Positions 1 to 6,714 are shown, counted from the stretch's first letter. The stretch is DNA of 14,039 nt from CALCKU01 sp964534845 (GCA_964534845.1 CAZHPV010000066.1:1-14039), one strand, 5' to 3'. Notes: a model not told the origin generated them from the letters alone. Numbers and translations are program-made.

Positions 1-67
1 TTTTTGGCGATTTTACACCTGAAAGGCCTTTGATTCAGACCCATGCTATATTGCAATCACCTCTAAG

Positions 68-92
68 AAAAAAGGGAGACACAAGGTCTCCC
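68..92 (-). terminator. Intrinsic terminator downstream of the moxR-type gene
   Basis: The inverted arms GGGAGAC (74-80) and GTCTCCC (86-92) are perfect and enclose a five-base loop. Next to them is an A run at 68-73, which reads as six U residues after the stem on the minus strand. This is a textbook rho-independent terminator for minus-strand transcription. It ends the moxR-type transcript, or a small RNA made between the two. Confidence 0.8.
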
Positions 93-116
93 GAAGGTAT
101 TAGGTGAATGGTGGGG

Positions 117-132
117 TGTCTCCGTAGAGACA
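117..132 (-). other. Stem-loop with UNCG-class tetraloop
   Basis: On the minus strand the sequence is TGTCTC-TACG-GAGACA, a perfect six-pair stem closed by C(UACG)G. UNCG loops with this closing pair are known to be unusually stable. The right arm also matches the right arm of the terminator at 74-92, so an alternative pairing is possible. Confidence 0.5.
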
Positions 133-154
133 AGAACAATATTAAGGAATAAGG

Positions 155-169
155 TTAATTAAAGATTAA
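155..169. promoter_or_regulatory. CtrA-type binding box TTAA-N7-TTAA
   Basis: TTAA (155-158), seven bases, then TTAA (166-169) matches the full consensus for the response regulator CtrA, the final target of the CckA phosphorelay encoded in this same window. The surrounding DNA is very AT-rich, so a chance match is possible. If functional, its position suits a promoter reading leftward into the two-hairpin element at 133-66. Confidence 0.35.
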
Positions 170-253
170 TAGGTTGAAAAAAATTTAAACGTGATTCAGA
201 GGTCTGTAGAAAGCCTTAAATTATGGCGATCTTTGGTCGTTTTGACCGCCTTA

Positions 254-1096
254 TTATCCCTCTCTACGGCTCAAAAAGGCCAAGCGTTCAAATAAATGCA
301 CATCCTGTTCATTTTTCAACAAAGCGCCATGTAAGGGAGGAATTAATTTTTTCGGATCGGCTTCTTTGAGTGTTTCCGGGTCTATATCCTCCACCAATAG
401 GAGTTTGAGCCAATCAAGCAGCTCGGATGTGCTGGGTTTTTTCTTCAAACCCGGCATGGCGCGAACGTCATAAAACCGCTTTAGCGCATTTGACAATAAA
501 CGCGATTTAATATCGGGAAAATGGACATTGACAATTTTAGTCATCGTCTCATCGTCAGGAAATTGGATATAATGGAAAAAACATCGCCGCAAAAAGGCGT
601 CGGGTAGGTCTTTTTCATTGTTTGAGGTAATAATAATGATCGGGCGGTTTTTTGCCATAATGGTTTGCCCGGTCTCATAGACATGGAAGCTCATTTTATC
701 GAGCTCGTGGAGTAAGTCATTTGGAAATTCGATATCGGCTTTATCGATCTCGTCAATTAATAGGATAGGGCGCTTTTTGTTCTCGAAAGCCTCCCATAAT
801 TTGCCTTTTTTGATATAGTTGGAAATATCGTGAACGCGGTCTTCGCCGAGTTGACTATCCCGAAGGCGTGCCACGGCGTCATATTCATAAAGGCCTTGCT
901 GCGCTTTGGTTGTCGATTTGATATTCCATTCCAGTAAGGGGGTATCCAAACCTTTGGCAACTTCATGGGCCAGCACCGTCTTGCCTGTACCGGGTTCGCC
1001 TTTAATTAGAAGAGGGCGCTCAAGGATAATCGCCGCATTGACCGCCATTTTAAGGTCTTGGGTGGCGACGTAATCTTTTGTACCTTCAAATTTCAT
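254..1096 (-). CDS. MoxR-type AAA+ ATPase
   Basis: This encodes a 280-residue cytoplasmic AAA+ ATPase of the MoxR group (COG0714-like). Visible motifs are Walker A GEPGTGKT (33-40), Walker B ILLIDE (111-116), a sensor-1 segment TSNN (157-160) and an LPDAFLRRC segment with arginine-finger residues (164-172). Proteins of this group act as ATP-driven chaperones that insert cofactors into, or remodel, partner proteins, usually together with a von Willebrand factor A protein encoded next door. Here no such partner follows: the gene ends in tandem stop codons and is followed by non-coding DNA and a terminator. The start at 1096 has an AAGGA ribosome site (1103-1107, minus) at good spacing. The gene is divergent from dksA. 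Family assignment is firm; the substrate is unknown. Confidence 0.9.
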   Translation of the reverse strand: MKFEGTKDYVATQDLKMAVNAAIILERPLLIKGEPGTGKTVLAHEVAKGLDTPLLEWNIKSTTKAQQGLYEYDAVARLRDSQLGEDRVHDISNYIKKGKLWEAFENKKRPILLIDEIDKADIEFPNDLLHELDKMSFHVYETGQTIMAKNRPIIIITSNNEKDLPDAFLRRCFFHYIQFPDDETMTKIVNVHFPDIKSRLLSNALKRFYDVRAMPGLKKKPSTSELLDWLKLLLVEDIDPETLKEADPKKLIPPLHGALLKNEQDVHLFERLAFLSRREG

Positions 1097-1394
1097 AGCT
1101 TGTCCTTAAGAGCTGCCGATCAATACATATGAGAGAGGGCGGCAAATTTAGCTTCTTTGTGTTATTCCTAAGCGCCGTTGCTGACTTTATCAAGCCTGAA
1201 CCCTAGCTCTGATCATGACAAGCTCGTAAAATTGAGAGCTGTAGTGAACTATTAGCCTTAATCCGGATATATCAATTTGTGATCAATAAGTCGGTTGCGT
1301 TGAATCAAAGGCGGATATATATCAGGCTCAAATTTAGCCCTTAAAGGCGATTCAAATACGAAATTTTGGGGCGCGTGCCGAGTTTGGAGTTGTT
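1097..1394. other. Divergent intergenic region between the moxR-type gene and dksA
   Basis: These 298 bases hold no credible gene on either strand. They must carry promoters for both flanking genes. Notable sequence includes two GANTC sites (1302-1306 and 1349-1353), two related palindromes GATATATC (1266-1273) and GATATATATC (1314-1323), each preceded by CG, and a short inverted repeat AGCTC-N10-GAGCT. No clear CtrA box is present here. Confidence 0.6.
1295..1323 (+). promoter_or_regulatory. Possible dksA promoter with a GANTC site in its spacer
   Basis: TTGCGT (1295-1300) and TATATC (1318-1323) are separated by 17 bases and would start transcription near 1330, giving a leader of about 65 bases before dksA. 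The spacer contains GAATC (1302-1306), a target for the CcrM adenine methyltransferase. GcrA-dependent promoters in Caulobacter often carry a methylatable GANTC between -35 and -10. Both hexamers are weak, so this is a suggestion only. Confidence 0.25.
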
Positions 1395-1829
1395 ATGTCT
1401 AAAACAAAATCAAAAAGAGTTGTGAAAGTTCCGGCGAATTACAAGCCAACGGATGAAGAAAAATTTATGTCTCCGAAAATGCGGGAATATTTCCGTCAAA
1501 AGCTCTTGGCATGGAAGGCCGATATTGCCGAGCAGACCCGCGAGACTGTGGCCTTTTTGCAAAAAGAAAATGTCTCCCATCCCGACCCCGCCGATACGGC
1601 AGCTGCCAATGCGGATCGCCAGTTAGAGCTACGCACGCGTGACCGCTTACGTAAGCTGGTCAATAAGATTGATAAGGCCTTGGCCCGGGTTGAAAACGGC
1701 ACCTATGGTTATTGCGAGGAAACAGGCGACCCGATACGTGTTGGACGCCTAGAGGCTCGTCCAATCGCTACCTTGTCGATTGAGGCTCAAGAAATGCATG
1801 AACGCGGAGAGCGAACCCGCGCCAGCTAG
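1395..1829 (+). CDS. dksA: RNA polymerase-binding transcription factor DksA
   Basis: This 144-residue protein binds in the secondary channel of RNA polymerase and, with ppGpp, resets promoter output in starvation. The coiled-coil tip motif D-x-x-D-x-A is present as D64, D67 and A69, followed by the conserved LELRTRDR stretch. The C-terminal finger fold is recognisable (NGTYGYCEETGDPI, then RLEARPIATLSIEAQE), but only one of the four zinc ligands remains: C107 is kept while the other three positions are T110, S128 and A131. This single-cysteine form is, as far as I know, common among alphaproteobacterial DksA proteins, so it is probably functional without zinc. The start has a GGAG ribosome site (1386-1389) five bases upstream. 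It is divergent from the moxR-type gene and converges on the DUF885 gene. Confidence 0.95.
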   Translation: MSKTKSKRVVKVPANYKPTDEEKFMSPKMREYFRQKLLAWKADIAEQTRETVAFLQKENVSHPDPADTAAANADRQLELRTRDRLRKLVNKIDKALARVENGTYGYCEETGDPIRVGRLEARPIATLSIEAQEMHERGERTRAS

Positions 1830-1874
1830 GATTTGGTGCTGGATAATTCTAGCCGCTTGCTGAGGTTAATATAG

Positions 1875-1896
1875 AAAAATCAATCGCCCTGAGGGC
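1875..1896 (-). terminator. Weak possible terminator after the DUF885 gene
   Basis: GCCC-TGA-GGGC (1886-1896) forms a short stem, and on the minus strand a five-T run (1879-1875) follows six bases later. The stem is only four pairs and the T run is displaced, so this is a poor match to an intrinsic terminator. It is the only candidate in the 79 bases between the convergent dksA and DUF885 genes. Confidence 0.25.
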
Positions 1897-1908
1897 TCCC
1901 ACACGCTC

Positions 1909-3816
1909 TTAAGAGGACTTTCGTGCAATCCACTCATCGACCAGTTCTTCCAATATGGTAAGGGGAACAGCGCCATTGGCCAGAACGACGTCGTGAAATT
2001 CCCGAATTTTAAACTCCGCGCCGAGGGCGTCCTCTGCTTTTTTGCGTAGGGCCTGAATTTTTAGCATACCGATTTTATAAGCCGTAGCCTGTCCGGGCCA
2101 GACAATATAGCGGTCGATTTCGGCGCGCACATCACCTTCGGGATTGGGGATATTGTCTAGGTAATATTGCACGGCCTGTTCGCGCGTCCATTTTTTGGCA
2201 TGTATGCCGGTATCAACAACAAGTCGGGCTGCCCTGAATATCTCCATAGAGAGCCGTCCGAAATCCTTATAGGGGTCGGTGTAAAGCCCCAATTCCTTTG
2301 GCAAGCTTTCCGAGTAAAGCGCCCAACCTTCTATATAACTTGTATAGCCGCCTAGTGTTCTGAATTTCGGCAGGCCGTCTAATTCCTGCGCGATAGCGAT
2401 CTGCATATGATGGCCGGGTATGCCCTCGTGATAGGCAAGAGCCTGCATGAGATAGGTCGGTTGCTCGCTCACATCGCGCAGATTAATATAATAGGTTCCC
2501 GGACGTGAGCCATCGAGCGCGGGTTGGTTATAAAATGCTCCAAAGGCTGTGTCCTCGCGGAACGGTTCGACCCGTTTGACGATCATATCGGCCTTGGGTT
2601 TTGTAATGAACAGGTCGTCCATCATGGCCTTCATTTCGTCAATGATGTCGGTCGCCTCACTGATATATTGCGCACGTCCAGCGTCCGTATTGGGAAAAAC
2701 AAATTGCGGATCAGTTCGTAGAAAATTGTAGAAATCTTGCAAGGAGCCTTCAAAGCCGACCTGATCCATGATTTTCTGCATTTCGCTTTGGATGCGGGTG
2801 ACTTCTTTTATACCAAGAGCGTGGATTTCGTCGGCTGTCAGATTGGTTGTTGTGTAATGTTTGAGACGGCTTTGGTAATAGGCGGCCCCGCGTGGAAGCT
2901 TCCAAGCCCCGTCATCATCAGTGGCGCCCGCGCCTTGTATGGCAAACATATTGATGAGTTTTTCATAGCTGGGTTGTACATGATTAATGAGGGCAGAACG
3001 GGCTTGATCTATCAGGGTTGATTTTTCGTCCCCGGTTATATCCAGCGCATTAATTTTCTTTTTTATATCGGCAAATAACGGGCTGTCTTTGCTTTTGGCG
3101 TTATCTGGGGCGTTATCTGGGCTTGGGGTGAAGGGGTCGCCTGTAATGACATTTTTTGAGGCCTGAGTGATCTTTTCGTAAACGAAACGGGGGAGGCGAA
3201 TGCCGGTTTCATATTGGGTTTGCGCTCTCTCGCTATGTTGAGCCAGAAAGTCAGGAACGGCTTTAAGGCGGGCGATATAGGCCTGTGCATCTTCGACTGT
3301 GTTGACACTGTGGAAATTTATCAAAAATGAGGGCAGGTCTGTATGTGGTCCGCTCATATGTTGAAAGACATATTCATGGTCAGAAAATTCATGCGTCGCT
3401 AACGTGTCTTGGGTTGAATATTCATAAAGCCGGTAAGACAGACGTGTCGCTGGGTCCACCCGGTCTATATCAAAACCTGCGTGCAAATCTTCAAGCCAAG
3501 CTTGCGCGAGGGCGGCATTTTCATCCATGGCCAACTGGGAGACATCGTCTAATTTATCTTTGGCGTTTTGACGCCCCAAATAGGTCTGGGTCATGGGTGA
3601 GCGGGCTAGTTCATCCTCAAAGCGGGCTTCAAACCAATCATTCAAGGCTTTGCTTTGTGTTTCAATAATCGCTTGCTTTGTGGTGTTTTGCCCGCCCGGA
3701 TTTTGGCAGGCGCTCAACGTTGTTAGCGAAAAAAGGGCACATCCCGTTATCAGGGCAAACTTAAACGGGTTGTTTTTGCGCTTTAAGGGAGCGATGGGAG
3801 GAAGAAGATCAATCAT
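1909..3816 (-). CDS. DUF885-family metallopeptidase-like lipoprotein
   Basis: This 635-residue protein belongs to the DUF885 family (COG4805), thought to be zinc-dependent peptidases. The N-terminus has basic residues (12-14), a hydrophobic stretch (about 19-33) and the lipobox L34-S35-A36-C37, so it should be lipidated at C37 and tethered on the periplasmic side of a membrane. The candidate active site is HEGIPGHH (463-470) with a further glutamate, E496, in YIEGWALY (494-501). This gives a gluzincin-like set of His, His and Glu, with E464 as the likely catalytic residue. A conserved-looking DTGIHAKKW segment follows at 535-543. The start has an AGGA ribosome site on the minus strand. A proline-, aspartate- and lysine-rich linker lies at about 229-246. 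Family is clear; activity and substrate have not been shown here. Confidence 0.88.
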   Translation of the reverse strand: MIDLLPPIAPLKRKNNPFKFALITGCALFSLTTLSACQNPGGQNTTKQAIIETQSKALNDWFEARFEDELARSPMTQTYLGRQNAKDKLDDVSQLAMDENAALAQAWLEDLHAGFDIDRVDPATRLSYRLYEYSTQDTLATHEFSDHEYVFQHMSGPHTDLPSFLINFHSVNTVEDAQAYIARLKAVPDFLAQHSERAQTQYETGIRLPRFVYEKITQASKNVITGDPFTPSPDNAPDNAKSKDSPLFADIKKKINALDITGDEKSTLIDQARSALINHVQPSYEKLINMFAIQGAGATDDDGAWKLPRGAAYYQSRLKHYTTTNLTADEIHALGIKEVTRIQSEMQKIMDQVGFEGSLQDFYNFLRTDPQFVFPNTDAGRAQYISEATDIIDEMKAMMDDLFITKPKADMIVKRVEPFREDTAFGAFYNQPALDGSRPGTYYINLRDVSEQPTYLMQALAYHEGIPGHHMQIAIAQELDGLPKFRTLGGYTSYIEGWALYSESLPKELGLYTDPYKDFGRLSMEIFRAARLVVDTGIHAKKWTREQAVQYYLDNIPNPEGDVRAEIDRYIVWPGQATAYKIGMLKIQALRKKAEDALGAEFKIREFHDVVLANGAVPLTILEELVDEWIARKSS

Positions 3817-3885
3817 ATCGGTTCCTAGCCTATTGAGACGGGATTAGGGGCATATTGGCAATAATTATCAAGCGAAATAAAGAGC

Positions 3886-3906
3886 TTTTACGAAATTTTC
3901 GTAAAA
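3886..3906. repeat. Perfect 21-bp palindrome in the DUF885-cckA divergent region
   Basis: Arms TTTTACGAAA and TTTCGTAAAA flank a single central T, giving ten perfect pairs. The length and symmetry suit an operator for a dimeric regulator. It lies 70 bases upstream of the DUF885 start and 174 bases upstream of cckA. It could also form a hairpin, but there is no T run that would make it a terminator. Confidence 0.6.
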
Positions 3907-3927
3907 TCCGTTCACTGAAATCTATAT

Positions 3928-3948
3928 AAAACACTGCTAAAACACTGC
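3928..3948. repeat. Tandem direct repeat AAAACACTGC with 11-bp period
   Basis: AAAACACTGC occurs at 3928-3937 and again, identically, at 3939-3948, separated by one T. The 11-bp period places both copies on nearly the same face of the DNA helix, as for tandem response-regulator sites. The first copy overlaps a TATATAAA stretch (3923-3930) that could be a -10 element for cckA. Confidence 0.6.
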
Positions 3949-3965
3949 GGCGGTATATCGGGTGG

Positions 3966-3975
3966 TGGCATGCCA
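3966..3975. repeat. Short palindrome TGGCATGCCA
   Basis: This is a perfect ten-base palindrome in the leader side of the cckA upstream region. A second inverted pair, TTGGAA (3989-3994) and TTCCAA (4005-4010), follows 13 bases later. Each is short enough to arise by chance. They are recorded because four symmetric or repeated elements occur within 130 bases. Confidence 0.35.
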
Positions 3976-4032
3976 ACATATTTCAGGTTTGGAAATCAGG
4001 CGAATTCCAATAGGGAGTAATTTAAAGTCCCG

Positions 4033-4057
4033 TGCAGGTTTAGCCTTCTAACCTGCA
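4033..4057 (+). promoter_or_regulatory. Stem-loop in the cckA 5' leader
   Basis: TGCAGGTT (4033-4040) and AACCTGCA (4050-4057) are perfect complements. With one bulged base the stem extends inward by TAG/CTA and closes on a CCTT loop. It ends 11 bases before the AAGG ribosome site (4069-4072) of cckA. The position fits a leader hairpin affecting mRNA stability or initiation. There is no U run, so it is not a terminator. Confidence 0.45.
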
Positions 4058-4079
4058 ATAATTCTTCTAAGGTAAAGTC

Positions 4080-6668
4080 ATGGTTTCACTGATTCGAGAT
4101 GATAATGATTTAGGCGAGGACGATAATGTATTGTCACAGCCGCCAAAAGGACGTCTTGGCAGTTTCATCAGCGGGTTTATGCTGACCCTCCTGATTGTTA
4201 TCGTTATTGCCGCCATGATAATTGCAGCGATCAACGCTCCGCGCTTGGGCTGGAGTGCCATCGTCATGATGGGCGGAATAGGATTGTCAGGGTTTTTGGG
4301 GCTTTTGTCATATTTGTCGGAACGGGGTTCACAACAGAGCTTACAAGCGCAAGCGTTTTCTCGTTCAGATATTTATGTCAGTGCCTTTATGAACGGTGCC
4401 GAGCCGTCCCTTTTGATCAAAAATGGTAAACCGTTTAAAGCGAATGCCGCTTATATGGAACTGGCGCGCTCTGTAATGGCCATAGGTGTTAGCGAGACGC
4501 CTCCGTCTGTCGACCGTATATTCGGAGCCGGGGGTAAGGAAACATCCTCGGCTATATTCCGTCTGCATCATTTGCGCAAAGACAATGTCTCCGCCGAAGA
4601 ATATATTGATATGGTTGACGATGCGGGGGACTTAAGGCGGTTTCGCCTATTTGTGGCTGTGCTTGACGATATGCAGTTATGGCAGATTTCCGATGTTACG
4701 GATAAAACACAGGCGCATGCCTCTGCGCTTGTAAATGCGCCGGTCGGCTTGATGACTGTCGATGAGGAAGGTTTTGTTCTCGCCCGAAACGACATATTAG
4801 AGCGGTGGTTGGGGTTAGAAAACGGGTTGAAACCGGAGCATTTGCGCGAGATTATTCAAGATAGCGCAGCTGTATTAGATGTTGAGCATGACGTAGGGCG
4901 CATTATCCGCTCTGATACACGGCTTATTACGCAAAAAGGTGTTGTTACGCCGATAATTTTAACAGCGACATGGCAAAAATTGACGAATGGGGATAAGATC
5001 GCCTCTATTGCGCTTTACGGCCATTCCAGTATTGGCATGCAAGCGGCCTCCCGTCTTACATCTGTTCCGTATGAGTCCAAAGAGGGCGCCGCTTTATCCG
5101 GTGCGTCGCCTGCTACACTCTCTGAAACCGGCGGCCTAAACGAGAGTGTTTTTACGAACCAGAAAAGTTTCTCCCAAGCGCCAATTGCCATCCTTATGTT
5201 ACAAGGCGAAATCCTCTCAAAAGCCTTGATACGCAAGGCTAACCCCGCCTTTGAAGATATGAGTCAGGGCGTGTTTTGGCGTGATACCGCTTTTGAAGAG
5301 ATTTTTGAAACCGGGTCTTTTAATGATGACGATATGCTTGCGGCCTCCGCCGAGGGCCGCCCTTTTGATGCGAGACTGGCTGGAAAAGATAAAACCCCTG
5401 TCAGTGTCTATATTAGCGATGATCCCGAGGACAGATCACGTCGCTTGGCTTATCTGGTTGATATTTCGGTTAGAAAGTCTCTGGAAGATCAATTATTACA
5501 ATCACAAAAAATGCAAGCCATCGGTCAACTCGCTGCTGGTGTAGCCCATGATTTTAATAATCTACTGACAACGATCAGATTAAATACGGACGAATTACTA
5601 GGCCGCCACCCTGTGGGCGACCCTTCCTATCGCGAATTGCACGATATCAATACAACAGTGAACCGTGCGGCGGCCTTGGTCAAAAAATTACTCGCCTTTT
5701 CTCGCAAACAGACGCTGCGTATGGAATTGCTCAATATAACGGATACGTTATCGGATTTATCCGTGCCATTGCGTCGCTCTCTGGGTGAGCGGGTGAAATT
5801 AAACGTCGTTCACGGGCGGGGTTTACCGCTGGTTCGCGCGGATAAAAGCCAACTTGATACCGTTTTGCTAAACTTTTGCGTTAATGCGCGGGACGCTATG
5901 GAAGATCAAGGCGGCGGAGAGATTAATATTTCAACTCAGGCCGTTCCGAGAACTGTGCTGGAAGAAGCGGGTGTGCAAAATATCAAAGGACAGGAATTTA
6001 TCTGTTTGTCATTTGCCGATACGGGAACCGGTATGACTGAAGAGGTTAAATCGAAAATCTTTGAACCGTTTTTTACGACGAAGGATCAGGGAAAGGGTAC
6101 CGGCCTTGGCTTGGCGACTGTTTACGGCATTATCGAACAATTTGGCGGCTATCTTACTGTTGATAGTGTGTTGGGCGAAGGTACGACATTTAAAATATAC
6201 CTACCTGTGGCCGAGAAAGCTCCCAATGAAATATTCGAGGCGGCTAAAGCGTCCAAAGCCATATCCAAGCCTGTGGATCTCACAGGGCAAGGGAATATCC
6301 TATTTGTTGAAGATGAGGTATCTGTGCGCACAATAGCAGCCAAGACGCTACGTAAACGTGGCTATAAGGTTATCGAAGCCGGGGACGGAGAAGAGGCTTT
6401 TGAAATTCTTGAGGATGCAGAGGAGCCTTTTGATCTTATGATCTCTGATGTGGTGATGCCGGCTATGGACGGGCCCACTTTGCTCAAGAAAGGTCGCAGC
6501 TTGCTAGGAGAGGCCCGTATTGTGTTTATCTCGGGTTATGCCGAAGAAGAGTTTTCTGAGCTTTTATCAGAGGAGCCCGATGTCACTTTCTTGCCCAAGC
6601 CTTTTACGCTGGCGCAATTAGCAGAAAAAGTAAAAGCGGAAATTGGAGATAGTTATGGCGCGAATTAA
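4080..6668 (+). CDS. cckA: Cell-cycle hybrid sensor histidine kinase CckA
   Basis: This 862-residue inner-membrane hybrid kinase feeds phosphate through ChpT to CtrA and CpdR, and can also act as a phosphatase. In order: two transmembrane helices (about 28-52 and 57-79); PAS-like regions at about 96-205, 212-315 and 364-463; a dimerisation/phosphoacceptor helix with H490 in AAGVAHDFNN; an ATPase domain with N602 (N box), DTGTG (647-651), FEPFFTTK (661-668) and GKGTGLGLA (671-679); and a receiver domain with acidic E744/D745, phosphoacceptor D790, S818 and K840. The C-terminal layout and the ALDFNN-type H box match CckA. At 862 residues it is longer than Caulobacter CckA (about 690), partly because of the third PAS-like region and linkers. 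AAGG lies seven bases before the start. recA follows in the same direction after 175 bases. Confidence 0.93.
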   Translation: MVSLIRDDNDLGEDDNVLSQPPKGRLGSFISGFMLTLLIVIVIAAMIIAAINAPRLGWSAIVMMGGIGLSGFLGLLSYLSERGSQQSLQAQAFSRSDIYVSAFMNGAEPSLLIKNGKPFKANAAYMELARSVMAIGVSETPPSVDRIFGAGGKETSSAIFRLHHLRKDNVSAEEYIDMVDDAGDLRRFRLFVAVLDDMQLWQISDVTDKTQAHASALVNAPVGLMTVDEEGFVLARNDILERWLGLENGLKPEHLREIIQDSAAVLDVEHDVGRIIRSDTRLITQKGVVTPIILTATWQKLTNGDKIASIALYGHSSIGMQAASRLTSVPYESKEGAALSGASPATLSETGGLNESVFTNQKSFSQAPIAILMLQGEILSKALIRKANPAFEDMSQGVFWRDTAFEEIFETGSFNDDDMLAASAEGRPFDARLAGKDKTPVSVYISDDPEDRSRRLAYLVDISVRKSLEDQLLQSQKMQAIGQLAAGVAHDFNNLLTTIRLNTDELLGRHPVGDPSYRELHDINTTVNRAAALVKKLLAFSRKQTLRMELLNITDTLSDLSVPLRRSLGERVKLNVVHGRGLPLVRADKSQLDTVLLNFCVNARDAMEDQGGGEINISTQAVPRTVLEEAGVQNIKGQEFICLSFADTGTGMTEEVKSKIFEPFFTTKDQGKGTGLGLATVYGIIEQFGGYLTVDSVLGEGTTFKIYLPVAEKAPNEIFEAAKASKAISKPVDLTGQGNILFVEDEVSVRTIAAKTLRKRGYKVIEAGDGEEAFEILEDAEEPFDLMISDVVMPAMDGPTLLKKGRSLLGEARIVFISGYAEEEFSELLSEEPDVTFLPKPFTLAQLAEKVKAEIGDSYGAN

Positions 6669-6714
6669 ATTTGAGCTATGAAATTTGCCCGGAAAACCGA
6701 TTTCGAAAAAATTT

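Larger units (their letters stand above)
66..133 (-). ncRNA. Candidate small RNA or 3' UTR module (two hairpins ending in a terminator)
   Basis: Read on the minus strand, this stretch starts with a six-pair hairpin closed by a UACG tetraloop (132-117), continues through an unstructured C-rich linker (about 116-93), and ends in a seven-pair hairpin followed by six U residues (92-68). An exact CtrA-type box lies just upstream at 155-169, and an AT-rich TTAATAT (145-139) sits where a -10 element would place a start near 133. It may therefore be an independent RNA of about 65 nt. It may equally be the distal 3' UTR of the moxR mRNA, which ends 120 bases upstream. The motifs are seen directly; the independent promoter is inference. 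Confidence 0.25.

Noticed and set aside
1..44. Possible start of another minus-strand gene (ATG at 44, reading MGLNQRPF)
   Set aside because: Only 14 codons are visible, ribosome-site spacing is poor, and nothing can be recognised.
3..107. Plus-strand open frame entering from the left edge
   Set aside because: It runs through the terminator hairpin and has no recognisable protein pattern; it is more likely non-coding.
31..200. Direct repeat TGATTCAGA at 31-39 and 192-200
   Set aside because: Nine bases repeated 161 bp apart in AT-rich DNA; both copies contain GATTC but no other shared structure was seen.
225..246. GGTC-N5-GACC hairpin just past the moxR-type stop
   Set aside because: The stem is four pairs and no T run follows on either strand, so it is not a supported terminator.
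1906..1915. Palindrome CTCTTAAGAG over the DUF885 stop codon
   Set aside because: Ten bases only, without a loop or T run; it overlaps coding sequence and is probably chance.
3327..3668. 113-codon open frame opposite the DUF885 gene
   Set aside because: It is antisense to a conserved coding region, without its own ribosome site or recognisable motif.
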